This document shows positions 31,257 to 38,984 of a DNA stretch of 39,099 nt, in pieces. The notes beneath the pieces were generated by a model, which was not told the origin of the DNA, ran no database searches, and saw only the letters and a program-made list of their open reading frames with translations. Both the position numbers and the translations under genes were made by a program. Each line of letters opens with the position of its first letter. The first letter of the stretch is position 1. This DNA comes from a virus, in the IMG/VR virus record IMGVR_UViG_3300023082_000023, positions 1 through 39,099 of that record; one strand, given 5' to 3'.

Positions 31257-31801
31257 GCAACCGCTGAAACTATCAGGCCTTCATCATCAAGAATGTGCTG
31301 AACCTCGGCCAGAGCCTGATTCACCATGCCCTCCAGGCTCTTGCGAATATCACGCCTCCACCGCTCCTGGGTCTTGATCGGACGAGGCTCATCACTCCAG
31401 TTGTCCATGTCGTACCAGCCAGCCGGCAGGACGCTGGTGCTGCGCTTGCCTTCCACGCCGGCAAGACGCGGCATTGCCCAGGTCACAATCGCACAGTGAC
31501 GAAATCGCTCAGGCGCAGGCGACTGGAACTGCTTTACCAGCTCACCTATTGCCGCATGCTTGCGGTCCGTATGGGTCGAGTACTTCGCTACCAAGGCGCG
31601 CCAGTGGTGAGCAGCTAGGTTTTTGTGCAGACGGCTGAATACCATACAGTCAACGAGAAAAGCTGCCTCTTTGCCAACGATCTCCCCGTTCTGTTTAGCG
31701 GCTTGAACCTTTGGCTCGAAGTCGCACCCACCCGCGCTGTTTATGGTTTCGGCGGCGAGCGCCCTTACTACTGCTGACTGAACGTCGCGATAAAAGCTCA
31801 T
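31253..31801 (-). CDS. Putative late antitermination (Q-position) protein
   Basis: A 182-residue protein starting MSFYRDVQSAVVRALAAETI, with GAGGGG upstream of ATG 31801. A conserved-looking centre (HHWRALVAKYSTHTDRKHAA, then RFRHCAIVTWAMPRLAG) and a C-terminal helix (KSLEGMVNQALAEVQHI) suggest a DNA- or polymerase-binding protein. No zinc motif. I know similar Pseudomonas prophage proteins only as hypothetical. Its place at the end of the early operon, immediately before a promoter, a terminator hairpin and the lysis genes, is that of antiterminator Q. The function is inferred from context. Confidence 0.7.
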   Translation of the reverse strand: MSFYRDVQSAVVRALAAETINSAGGCDFEPKVQAAKQNGEIVGKEAAFLVDCMVFSRLHKNLAAHHWRALVAKYSTHTDRKHAAIGELVKQFQSPAPERFRHCAIVTWAMPRLAGVEGKRSTSVLPAGWYDMDNWSDEPRPIKTQERWRRDIRKSLEGMVNQALAEVQHILDDEGLIVSAVA

Positions 31802-31811
31802 GGTATGCCCC

Positions 31812-32126
31812 TCAATCCCCGGTGTAATTCGAGCCGCCGGCACCGCGACGGTTGTTCTGTTCGTATTGTTCGTGCGCCCCGCCTTGGCTGTGCCGTGCAC
31901 GGTTCAGCTCGGCTGCCATGTGGCGCAGCTTCATGTTCAGTTGCGGCACTAGGTCTTCCAGTGGCAGCGCCTCGCCGGTTTCGCGGCACACCCAACCGGA
32001 AGCATTGCAGGTGAGGCAGTCCAGATCATGGAAAACGCCCTTGGTGCTGCCGGCGCCGCGGCAAAGGGCGCACTCCATCAACGGCTTCATCTGGCGGCGA
32101 AAGTCCGGGCCGTGGCTCTTCTTCAT
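31812..32126 (-). CDS. DnaJ-like zinc-finger phage protein
   Basis: A 104-residue protein. CALCRGAGSTKGVFHDLDC and CLTCNASG give two CxxC pairs of the DnaJ zinc-ribbon type, used by several small phage proteins. The C-terminal 50 residues are helical then Gly/Asn-rich. It lies between the recombinase block and the Q-position gene. Function unknown. Confidence 0.8.
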   Translation of the reverse strand: MKKSHGPDFRRQMKPLMECALCRGAGSTKGVFHDLDCLTCNASGWVCRETGEALPLEDLVPQLNMKLRHMAAELNRARHSQGGAHEQYEQNNRRGAGGSNYTGD

Positions 32127-32129
32127 ATG

Positions 32130-32399
32130 TCAGCCCTGCCGCAGAAGCTCGGTACCCACCGGCGGCCAGCCGAACAGCCTCCACACGAATGCCTCTTTCC
32201 AGTCGAGCCGGCGCTCGTATCCAAACAGAGTTGTCATTACGTAGCCGCCTTCGCTCTTTTTGATCTGGACTGTTCGCTGGCCCAGACGGTGGCAAAGCTC
32301 GCGAATAGTGGCCTTCGAACTGCCGCTTGGAGTGTCATCGTCGTAGGAAAGGCAAGCGCTTATTGCCTGGGCCTTGTTGATCAAATCGCTGTTATTCAT
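32130..32399 (-). CDS. Small early-operon phage protein
   Basis: An 89-residue protein, MNNSDLINKAQAISACLSYD, with TIRELCHRLGQRTVQIKKSE and a Trp-rich end (FVWRLFGWPPVG). It overlaps the recombinase stop (ATGA) and so is translated in the same unit. No family recognised. Confidence 0.75.
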   Translation of the reverse strand: MNNSDLINKAQAISACLSYDDDTPSGSSKATIRELCHRLGQRTVQIKKSEGGYVMTTLFGYERRLDWKEAFVWRLFGWPPVGTELLRQG

Positions 32400-33700
32400 G
32401 CTTTTGAAACCTCGCCTATGGTTGATTCTTGAATGGGGTCGCAGCCCTTGTGCGACGCGGCTTCCAGCCCGTTACCCGAATTTTCGTTTCCGACTCCCTC
32501 CAGACCATGAATCTGGGCGAAACCCTTCAGGTCTAAATGGGAGTGCCACAGTTCGAGGGCAGCACGCTTGCGCTCTTCAACAGTGGTGTGGATGTAGGCC
32601 TGCACGTTGTGGCCCATGGCGTGGTTGATCAGCATCTCGCCGATCATGAAGTCGATGCCAAGGTCGGCCCAGCTGGTGCGCGCCAACTTGCGCAGGTCGT
32701 GGCTGCTCCACGCACCCTTCCCCAGCCTGGTGAACACGGCGCTGGCCTGGCCTTCACTCATGCCCTTGCCACTGCGGATCTTGTGGGAGCGGAACAGGAA
32801 GTCGCCGTCGTAGCCGCTGGCCTGTTGCGCGGCACGGTGCTGAACGAGAAGCGCGCATACCTGAGCGGTCAGCGGCAGCGAATGCTCGACGCGGGTTTTG
32901 GTATTCCCTACTGGCAGATACCAGGTGCGGTCGGCGATGCTGATGTGCGACCACTGGGCCTTCCGGGTTTCCCCAATACGCGTGCCGTGACAGAGCATCA
33001 TCAGGGCGAGCATGGCCGACTGCCGATCCACCACGATCACCCGGGCCAACTGCGCCAGCAGGTTGTCGATCTGCGCGCCACGCAGGCGCCCGGGCTTCGC
33101 CTTGATCTTGGTTTTGGAGAAGTCGCTGAATTTGATGGTGGCCATCGGGTTGGTTGAAGTTAGCCCGAGCTTGTGCGCTTGGCGGCACGCAACGACTAGC
33201 AGCCCGAAGATCAGTCGCACGAACTCGAGCGAAAGCGTCTCCTGCAATGGCCACATCAGTTGCGTGTCCAGTGTGCCGTGCGTGATGTCGGTCAGCGGCA
33301 GATCACCCAGGCGCGGGATCAGGTGGCAGGCGATAGCCGACTTGCTGGTGTCCTTGCGCTTCTTCGAAAGATTGCGGTCGCGGCTCATCCGGTCGGAGTA
33401 CCAGGCCAACAACTCGCCCAGCGTCGACCAAGGCGACACAGCAGCGCCCGAGGCCGGATCAGCACCCAGGCGCATGCGCAAGTCAGGCAACGCAGCAAGA
33501 ACGGCCTTGGCAGTCAGGTCGGGATACGCGCCGATGCGTTTCCACTTCTTGCGGACCACCAACGACCAGGTGCCACGCGGGCGAGCCTCAGTGAAGCGGA
33601 AGTACAGGCCGGGATGACGTGGATCACGCATCAGAACTGCGCCCGGATCTTCGGCGCGCCGGCGCAGTTCGGCATCAGAAAATGCGATCGCAAGAGTCAT
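32396..33700 (-). CDS. Tyrosine recombinase (integrase family)
   Basis: A 434-residue protein. The catalytic residues are all present: Arg241 in CHGTRIGE, HDLRKLARTSW (His334, Arg337), INHAMG (His360) and Tyr369 in the following helix. The N-terminal 100 residues resemble the DNA-binding part of phage integrases, and a core-binding domain follows (about 92-190). It is embedded in the early operon, overlapping both neighbours by ATGA, rather than next to an attachment site. It may be the prophage integrase or a second recombinase (for example dimer resolution). The last 45 residues extend beyond the catalytic domain. Confidence 0.9.
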   Translation of the reverse strand: MTLAIAFSDAELRRRAEDPGAVLMRDPRHPGLYFRFTEARPRGTWSLVVRKKWKRIGAYPDLTAKAVLAALPDLRMRLGADPASGAAVSPWSTLGELLAWYSDRMSRDRNLSKKRKDTSKSAIACHLIPRLGDLPLTDITHGTLDTQLMWPLQETLSLEFVRLIFGLLVVACRQAHKLGLTSTNPMATIKFSDFSKTKIKAKPGRLRGAQIDNLLAQLARVIVVDRQSAMLALMMLCHGTRIGETRKAQWSHISIADRTWYLPVGNTKTRVEHSLPLTAQVCALLVQHRAAQQASGYDGDFLFRSHKIRSGKGMSEGQASAVFTRLGKGAWSSHDLRKLARTSWADLGIDFMIGEMLINHAMGHNVQAYIHTTVEERKRAALELWHSHLDLKGFAQIHGLEGVGNENSGNGLEAASHKGCDPIQESTIGEVSKA

Positions 33701-34128
33701 GCAGCCACCTGAGTGCGGGGAAGTTTGAGATATGCGGTCAGCGCTTCCATGGCATCGGCGTGACCACGGCAGACGATCGCCAAGTAGCCCTGCTCAGTCA
33801 GTGCATGCAGGCACGCGTCTTGGTTCGCGGATACAGGCGAGTCATGCGGCGGCGTGGCCTTGAACTCCAGATACAGACCGAAGAAGCCGCCGTGCGCCAT
33901 CGGCAGAATGAGGTCGGGGATTCCGGCCTTCACGCCCTGCTTCTTCAACTCGATGGCAACGAGCTTGTGCCGGTGCCCACCATTGGGGACGTGGAAGATC
34001 AGCTTGCCAGCCAGCGGATGACGCAGCGCCAGCTCCAACAGCAACGCCTTCTGTTCCATGCCTTCCCAGTCGACTGGTTTGGCTCGCGGCACCTTTGGCT
34101 TGAAGGCTTTCAGGGACAGTGGCTTCAA
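33697..34128 (-). CDS. VRR-NUC domain nuclease
   Basis: A 143-residue protein. EQKALLLELALRHPLAGKL, FHVPNGGHRH, KKQGVKAGIPDLILPMAHGG and YLEFKATPP carry the VRR-NUC (PD-(D/E)xK-like) pattern with Glu, Asp and ExK. In phages it often takes the place of Holliday-junction nucleases such as RusA. It overlaps the recombinase and the YbcO-like gene (ATGA at both ends). Confidence 0.92.
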   Translation of the reverse strand: MKPLSLKAFKPKVPRAKPVDWEGMEQKALLLELALRHPLAGKLIFHVPNGGHRHKLVAIELKKQGVKAGIPDLILPMAHGGFFGLYLEFKATPPHDSPVSANQDACLHALTEQGYLAIVCRGHADAMEALTAYLKLPRTQVAA

Positions 34129-34430
34129 GCGGCCACCTTCCCTTCCGCAACCAGAATGTCGATGGTGCGGACCACGCCTTCCAGATGCATGACACGCAAT
34201 TCAGCGTGGCTGAATTCGGTCTTCGCCCGGGCGTCGACTGCATCGTGGCAGGCGCTGCAAGACCAGGCGCCCTGCAGGTCGTTTGGCTTCAAGCCAGTGC
34301 CACAGCGGGTGCCGGCCATGCGGAAATGCGCGAGAATGGTGGTGTCCGAATCACCATTGCAGATGCCGGGGACACGAATTTGGCAGTCCCGACCGCGCGC
34401 CGCCTTTGTCAGCTTGGTCTGTTTGCTCAT
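34125..34430 (-). CDS. YbcO-like (DUF1364) nuclease
   Basis: A 101-residue protein starting MSKQTKLTKAARGRDCQIRV. CQIRVPGICNGD, then TILAHFRMAG and WSCSACHDAVD, is the DUF1364 pattern: an HNH-like zinc fold with paired Cys and a His. Members are in the lambda-like nin region. Overlaps the upstream small gene by ATGA; the long in-frame extension to 34586 runs over that gene and is rejected. Confidence 0.85.
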   Translation of the reverse strand: MSKQTKLTKAARGRDCQIRVPGICNGDSDTTILAHFRMAGTRCGTGLKPNDLQGAWSCSACHDAVDARAKTEFSHAELRVMHLEGVVRTIDILVAEGKVAA

Positions 34431-34540
34431 AGCCAGGTCCCGAACTGATACTCCACTGGCGGAACTGAAGCGTCGTACCCGGCTTCCATAAAGGTAACGA
34501 AGCAGCGGGCAACTTTTGCGAGCAGCTTTAAAGTCTTCAT
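34427..34540 (-). CDS. 37-residue early-operon protein
   Basis: Reads MKTLKLLAKVARCFVTFMEA and ends in EYQFGTWL. Its ATG overlaps the DUF3310 stop and its stop overlaps the YbcO-like start, and AAGGGG lies upstream. The perfect operon fit supports it. No function known. Confidence 0.65.
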   Translation of the reverse strand: MKTLKLLAKVARCFVTFMEAGYDASVPPVEYQFGTWL

Positions 34541-34761
34541 TCAGCGTGCCCCTTCGCTTCAGTTTCCAGCTCGATAAGCATCTCAATGAAGTGCTTGGCC
34601 TTCTCCAAATCCGCGAGACCTCCCTTCTCGCGCCAGCGCGTCACATATTTGATGACACTGCCCTCTGCGAACGGAATGCTGTTGGCGTGGATGTACTGGA
34701 TCGGCTGGATCTTCAGGCCTTTGTAATGGCCGCCAGCGACCTGCGTGTCGAGTGCGCTCAC
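34537..34761 (-). CDS. DUF3310 nucleotide kinase-like small protein
   Basis: A 74-residue protein. GGHYKGLKIQPIQYIHANSI, then VIKYVTRWREKGGLADLEKA, matches DUF3310 of phages. The molecular role is unknown; it is common in nucleotide metabolism and replication regions. Start overlaps the stop of the preceding gene. Confidence 0.88.
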   Translation of the reverse strand: MSALDTQVAGGHYKGLKIQPIQYIHANSIPFAEGSVIKYVTRWREKGGLADLEKAKHFIEMLIELETEAKGHAE

Positions 34762-35266
34762 GATGCGATCCCCTTTAATAAAGCCTGGAGCTGCTTCAGC
34801 TTGCCCAGCGCCTCCGTGTTGCTGTCGCGCTCAACCTCAACCGAGAGCGCCACTTCCTCGATCCGTCCAGCGAGCTTCTTCAAGCGCAATGCCAGTTCGT
34901 CACCCAGGGCTACCAATTCAGTGGAAAGCTGGCCCAGGGCATCAAGAGCACTGGGGCTGACCTTCTTGATCGCAATCACTGTGTTGCTGGATGGCAGCGT
35001 CATTTCTGGCTCACTTTTGGATTTGGTCGAGACTGGCGAACGCTGGAAAACGCCGCTTCGTGGCTCACGGATAAGGCCTTGGTCTTTCAACTCACCCAGG
35101 CAACGGCGGACGGTTCGGGTGTCTGCGGCAGTGCTGGTGGATCGGAGCGCGCCATAGATCGCAGAGGCTTCCAGCATTCTTGGATTGGCACCATTTCGAA
35201 CACTTTCCGGGCAATGGCGGACTGTCCGGCGAGCAGCACCTGGTGACGCGATTCGCTCATGGACAT
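34758..35266 (-). pseudogene. Winged-helix regulator gene interrupted by a frameshift
   Basis: Frame one starts at ATG 35266, overlapping the DnaB stop, with a good GGAG. It reads MSMSESRHQVLLAGQSAIAR, continues FEMVPIQECWK, and stops at 35087. Frame two (34758-35177) continues the fold: SAIYGALRSTSTAADTRTVR, then LGELKDQGLIREPRSGVFQR, a winged-helix core with a helical C-terminus. The best join is one missing base near 35166-35170. Frame two begins with an ATG (35177) that has no ribosome site. I read this as one gene with a -1 base lesion or sequencing error. A coupled or programmed shift cannot be excluded. Confidence 0.65.
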
Positions 35267-36636
35267 CAGAAACGCTCCTTGCTGGCGTAGCGATTGGCGA
35301 GGCTGGTCACCTTCTCCACCTTCGGTGGCGCGACCCAGCTACCCGAGAGCTGTTCAAAGCGGCTGTATTGCCCGAGAAAAGCGGTGCGCACGGTACCGGT
35401 CTCGATGTCGCGGCCCTTGCCGATGATGATTTCTGCGATGCCTTTGGCTTCGCTGTTCTCGTTGTAAACCTCGTCCCGGTAGACGAAGAGGATGATGTCG
35501 GCGTCCTGCTCAATCGCCCCGGACTCGCGCAAGTCGGAGTTGATGGGGCGCTTGTTGGGCCGCTCTTCACATTTACGGGATAGCTGGCTGAGCAGAACCA
35601 CAGGCACCTGAAGCTCCCGTGCCATGTTCTTCGCGCTGCGGGTCATGTAGCTGACTTCCTGCTCGCGAATAGCGCCGGTGAGGTCTGAATCGAGAAGCTG
35701 TAGATAGTCGATGGCGATCAAGTCAAGGCCATAACGGCGTTTGTGCCGGCGGGCGGCTGATCTGATGCGGTTGATGGTCATGCCCGCACGGTCAGAAATG
35801 AACAGGTTGGCATTCTTGATCTTCCCAGCCGCCGACATCAGCTCCGCGCCGAAATCGTGCGGGGCTTTCCCGTTCTTGATCAGTTGCAGCGGGACTCGAC
35901 CTTCCGACGCCATAAACCGATCCATCAACTGGGTCTGGCTCATCTCCAGGCTGAAGACCATCACGCTTTTTTTCTGCCGGATCGCTGTTTCGGAAACGAT
36001 GTTCATCGCCAGGGTGGTTTTCCCCATCGCTGGGCGGCCGGCGATAATGATCAGTTGCTCAGGCTTCAGCCCCTGGAGTTTCTCATCGAGGTCTGGGATA
36101 CCAGTCGACAAGCCATCGATCCCATCACCACGATCAGCGCGGGCTTGGAGGACTTCGATGTAATCGTCAAGAATGTCCTCGGCTTTGATCACCTCTGCAG
36201 TGGCCGACTCCCCTTCCAGCGCCAGCGCCTCGGACTGGGCATAAGCGATCTTGTCGGCGGTCGGCTGGTCGCTGAAAGCAATCTCATTGATGCGAGCGCC
36301 AAGACTGATCAGCGAACGGTCCAGGCTGCGTTCGCGAACGGTATCGGCGTAGGAACGAGCATTCGCTACGCTCGGCGTGTTCTTGACGATTTCCGCGGCA
36401 TAGGCAATTGCGCTCCCGCCTTCCATAAATTCTCCGATGCGCGAACCGACGGTGACGGCGTCGACAGGCTTGCTTTCAGAGTGCAGGGCCAAGATTGCGC
36501 GAAACATCTCCGCATGGTCAGCAAGGTAGAAATCTTCTGCGGACATATCCGCTGACAGGATGTCGATCAGTTCAGGACGGAGCATCATCGCGCCCAGAAC
36601 GCTCTGCTCGGACTCGAGACTGTAGGGATCACGCAT
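35266..36636 (-). CDS. dnaB: Replicative DNA helicase, DnaB family
   Basis: A 456-residue protein. An N-terminal DnaB domain (ESEQSVLGAMMLRPELID) precedes the RecA-type core: GRPAMGKTTLAMN (Walker A, about 200-212), VFSLEMSQTQLMDR, LIAIDYLQLL (Walker B) and a Gln/Arg-rich VVLLSQLSRKCE. It unwinds DNA at the phage fork, probably loaded by the winged-helix protein encoded just upstream. The start at 36636 overlaps that gene. The chromosomal copy is elsewhere; this is a phage homolog. Confidence 0.96.
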   Translation of the reverse strand: MRDPYSLESEQSVLGAMMLRPELIDILSADMSAEDFYLADHAEMFRAILALHSESKPVDAVTVGSRIGEFMEGGSAIAYAAEIVKNTPSVANARSYADTVRERSLDRSLISLGARINEIAFSDQPTADKIAYAQSEALALEGESATAEVIKAEDILDDYIEVLQARADRGDGIDGLSTGIPDLDEKLQGLKPEQLIIIAGRPAMGKTTLAMNIVSETAIRQKKSVMVFSLEMSQTQLMDRFMASEGRVPLQLIKNGKAPHDFGAELMSAAGKIKNANLFISDRAGMTINRIRSAARRHKRRYGLDLIAIDYLQLLDSDLTGAIREQEVSYMTRSAKNMARELQVPVVLLSQLSRKCEERPNKRPINSDLRESGAIEQDADIILFVYRDEVYNENSEAKGIAEIIIGKGRDIETGTVRTAFLGQYSRFEQLSGSWVAPPKVEKVTSLANRYASKERF

Positions 36637-37327
36637 TGTAATTTCCCTCAACGACCTTCACGAAGTTGCTCGGGGCAATCAACCAGTCGAAGCTGCATCG
36701 GAACGGGCTATCAGCGACTTTGCCCATCAGGAACTGGCTTGAGCGGACAAGGGCGAAGTACTCCGCCCAAAACTGCAGGTCCTGGTGCACAACGCTTTCA
36801 CTCCAGCGAGCGCTGATTTTCGAAACCCGATCCTTGGTCACCAGCACGACCCGAGGAAATTCCGGGATAGTCGCGTTGAACAAATCCACGATTGCCTGAA
36901 CCGGGCATTTCGCCTTCGAAAGTTTCGGTGTTTGGTCATCGCCGACAAGAGGTGATGGTTCACTTGACGGTTCTATTACGGTTCTGGGTGCGGCTGCTGC
37001 GGGGGTTTGTGTCGTCAGCTGCGGGGGTGGTGGTGCATCTGCTGCGGGGCGCATCTCCTGCGGGGGTGCATATGATGCGGGGGTAAGCGTGTAAACAGTC
37101 GACCGCCCCATCCGCTCACGGACTTCCAACAATCCGACTTGAGCCAGCCACTTGATGGCGGTCTGCACTGTCCGCTCACCAAGGCAGGTCCTCTGAGCGA
37201 TACGAGCTACGGACGGCCAGCAAAAGCCCTCGTCGTTTGCATTGTCAGCCAGAGATATCAGGACAGCCTTTTGCGGTCCGCTCATACCCTGAAGGGGCCA
37301 GCAGGCGCTCATGATGATGGTGCTCAA
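36629..37327 (-). CDS. Winged-helix replication initiator
   Basis: A 232-residue protein. ACWPLQGMSGPQKAVLISLA, then WPSVARIAQRTCLGERTVQT, is a helix-turn-helix of the phage replication-protein (lambda O-like/DnaA-N-like) type. After a Pro/Ala-rich linker (about 85-120) the C-terminal half (PEFPRVVLVTKDR...CSFDWLIAP) resembles helicase-loading regions. Start: TTG 37327 overlaps the previous stop and has GGAG at eight bases; ATG 37312 is the alternative. Works with DnaB. Confidence 0.88.
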   Translation of the reverse strand: MSTIIMSACWPLQGMSGPQKAVLISLADNANDEGFCWPSVARIAQRTCLGERTVQTAIKWLAQVGLLEVRERMGRSTVYTLTPASYAPPQEMRPAADAPPPPQLTTQTPAAAAPRTVIEPSSEPSPLVGDDQTPKLSKAKCPVQAIVDLFNATIPEFPRVVLVTKDRVSKISARWSESVVHQDLQFWAEYFALVRSSQFLMGKVADSPFRCSFDWLIAPSNFVKVVEGNYNA

Positions 37328-38061
37328 TTGCTTTGCTCCAGCATGTAGGCCGCCCACAACCCCGCGACCCACTGCACGCCTTTGGCGGTGAAGCGAGCCT
37401 GGGCAAAAGCATGTCCGTTGGCTTCGCTGGTGCCAGTCTTGAGTTCAAACCGTTTTGCAGCCTGGTGCTGGCTGGACGGGGTAAGAACACCACCGAGGTA
37501 ATACATGACGCCCTTATCCAACAGCATCTGCCGGAACTGGCGCTCTTTGGCGTTCAGCAGTTTGGCGACTTGACGAAAGCCCATTGAGCCTCCAGCGTCT
37601 ACGTACTGGTCGACGAATGCGGCCTTAGGAGCGGCAATTCGCAGCTCCTGAGCTGCAGCCTGTTGCAGTTCGAACTGTTCAGCCCAGGCCCGTGCGGCAG
37701 CTGCTGGATTGGAGAAATCAGGAAGAGATGGCATCTGCTGCGATTCAAGCTCAGCCCATCGGTCAACCAGCGCAGCCGTGAATTCGGGACTCAGTTGCGC
37801 GACGATGATGAAACTGTCGCGTTTGCATATCTGGTATTCCGTAGCTGGCCGACCCAAGCCGTCGAGGTATTCCACCGCTGGTGGAACACTGATAGTCCGG
37901 CGCTCAACGAGACGCTCAACCGTCCGCTTTACACTGTCGTGCCGGGAACCGACCAACTCTGCAATCTCGCGAGACGACATAACCTGACGCGACATATTTC
38001 GTACCCCAGCCATAACTGACGAATCAGCGGCCCTATTGCTCGGGATGGATGTTGTGTGCAT
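37324..38061 (-). CDS. Phage antirepressor with Rha-like N-terminus and KilAC domain
   Basis: About 245 residues from ATG 38061 (GAGG six bases upstream; MSRQ at 37995 is an alternative). MSSREIAELVGSRHDSVKRT and RDSFIIVAQLSPEFTAALVD are Rha/phage regulatory protein features, and the C-terminal half (AFVDQYVDAGGSMGFRQVAK, NAKERQFRQMLLDKGVMYY) is KilAC. Such proteins counteract repressors or modulate phage growth. It is the first gene of the replication block after a 38062-38473 control region. Confidence 0.9.
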   Translation of the reverse strand: MHTTSIPSNRAADSSVMAGVRNMSRQVMSSREIAELVGSRHDSVKRTVERLVERRTISVPPAVEYLDGLGRPATEYQICKRDSFIIVAQLSPEFTAALVDRWAELESQQMPSLPDFSNPAAAARAWAEQFELQQAAAQELRIAAPKAAFVDQYVDAGGSMGFRQVAKLLNAKERQFRQMLLDKGVMYYLGGVLTPSSQHQAAKRFELKTGTSEANGHAFAQARFTAKGVQWVAGLWAAYMLEQSN

Positions 38062-38064
38062 AAT
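38037..38064 (+). promoter_or_regulatory. Candidate plus-strand promoter
   Basis: TTGCTC (38037-38042), a 16-base spacer and CATAAT (38059-38064). Moderately good. A transcript from here would meet the terminator at 38089-38113 after about 20 bases, suggesting attenuation. Confidence 0.4.
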
Positions 38065-38088
38065 CGACCTCGCAAACGCTGTAGAAAG

Positions 38089-38113
38089 AGCCGACCTGAC
38101 CGTCGGCTTTTTT
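38089..38113 (+). terminator. Intrinsic terminator (plus strand)
   Basis: AGCCGAC/GTCGGCT stem followed by a run of T's. On the minus strand the same hairpin is followed only by CTTTCT. It sits in the leader of the plus-strand gene at 38198 and upstream of the antirepressor. Confidence 0.75.
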
Positions 38114-38197
38114 GTGCCTGTAATTCAGGCGATGTAGGTGTCCGGCGCATCCGTGGTAGCTTTTGGCTTCCACACGAAAAGGCCTTGGAGGCCCGAC
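38114..38197. ncRNA. Structured leader, possible C4/Ash-type antisense RNA element
   Basis: Consecutive potential stems: GCCTG/CAGGC at about 38116-38130, GATG/CATC around a CCGGCG centre, GTGG/CCAC enclosing AGC-TTTT-GGCT, and GGCCT/AGGCC at about 38181-38193, which covers the GGAGG ribosome site of the next gene. The opposite strand carries an ORF (38033-38236) with a KSYHGCAGHL stretch reminiscent of phage 'Ash' ORFs, which overlap C4-type immunity RNAs upstream of antirepressors in P1/P4. Identity and strand are not proven. Confidence 0.35.
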
Positions 38198-38449
38198 ATG
38201 AAAATTGAAGGAGTCATTTTCGGTTACCACCCTCATCTACCGCGCTACGCCGTCCGGACTGATCACGGCTATTCGGTTGTTGATGTTGAGGATGGAGAGG
38301 TGAGCATCCATGACGTGGTGTTCGGCGCACTTGAGGATCACGGTCAGGTCGTTCTGACAAACCGCACCACCGGAGAAGAAGTTGAAGTTTGTGTCGAAGC
38401 AGTTCACGCCAGCCGAGAAGCTGCCGAAGCTCTGCTTCGAAGTAGATAA
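38198..38449 (+). CDS. Plus-strand small protein behind the structured leader
   Basis: An 83-residue protein, MKIEGVIFGYHPHLPRYAVR, acidic, beta-rich with a C-terminal helix (ASREAAEALLRSR). GGAGG is seven bases before the ATG but lies inside a GGCCT/AGGCC hairpin. It points against the early operon and is convergent with the CII-like gene. Looks like cargo or an immunity gene; no family recognised. Confidence 0.7.
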   Translation: MKIEGVIFGYHPHLPRYAVRTDHGYSVVDVEDGEVSIHDVVFGALEDHGQVVLTNRTTGEEVEVCVEAVHASREAAEALLRSR

Positions 38450-38473
38450 CGCCAGGCTCGGGCTTCTTCACGA

Positions 38474-38896
38474 TCAAGCCACCTTCACGGATTGCTTGAA
38501 GACTTCAAGGCTGACGATTACCTCATCGGCCTCTTTGATCAGTTCCGACTTTTCACGCGAGCACACGTGGCCATCCGCCTGGGCGTCATGCGCTAACCGG
38601 GTCACGTCCGCCAGATCTACGTGCAGCCGCATCAGTGCCGAGTTCAAATCAGTCGGCACCGGCTTTTCACGGGCAACCAAGTCAAAACCGAACTCCGATG
38701 CCAATGCTGCCAGGGGCCGCATGTCTTTGGTGTGCAGCAGCAAGGCGTACAAGTGTTTAACGTTGAACCAGGCGCCGTCGTAATTCGCGTTGGCACGCTG
38801 AAGCAGGCTTACCGGCGGCATGTTCATGAGCGTCGCGAGGCTCTTCGTCTCAGCCTCTTCAACCACCGCGTCACAGGCCTTCAGAAAACTTTGCAT
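38474..38896 (-). CDS. CII-like phage regulatory protein
   Basis: A 140-residue protein. FLKACDAVVEEAETKSLATL, then PPVSLLQRANANYDGAWFNV and LYALLLHTKDMRPLAALASE, follows the phage regulatory CII (CP76/phi80-type) pattern, with an N-terminal helix-turn-helix-like bundle. The C-terminal 60 residues are helical (ADVTRLAHDAQADGHV, KEADEVIVSLEVFKQ). It lies between the Cro-like gene and the antirepressor, as expected of a CII. Confidence 0.8.
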   Translation of the reverse strand: MQSFLKACDAVVEEAETKSLATLMNMPPVSLLQRANANYDGAWFNVKHLYALLLHTKDMRPLAALASEFGFDLVAREKPVPTDLNSALMRLHVDLADVTRLAHDAQADGHVCSREKSELIKEADEVIVSLEVFKQSVKVA

Positions 38897-38984
38897 TCAT
38901 AAAACCCCGAGTTTGTTTATGTGGCGGCGTGCCATCACGCGTATCAAGATGTGTCCCATGGAGCGGAACTACAGGGACGCCTAC

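Noticed and set aside
33619-34491. 290-residue plus-strand ORF
   Set aside because: Antisense to the VRR-NUC and YbcO-like genes and the recombinase start; no recognisable motif.
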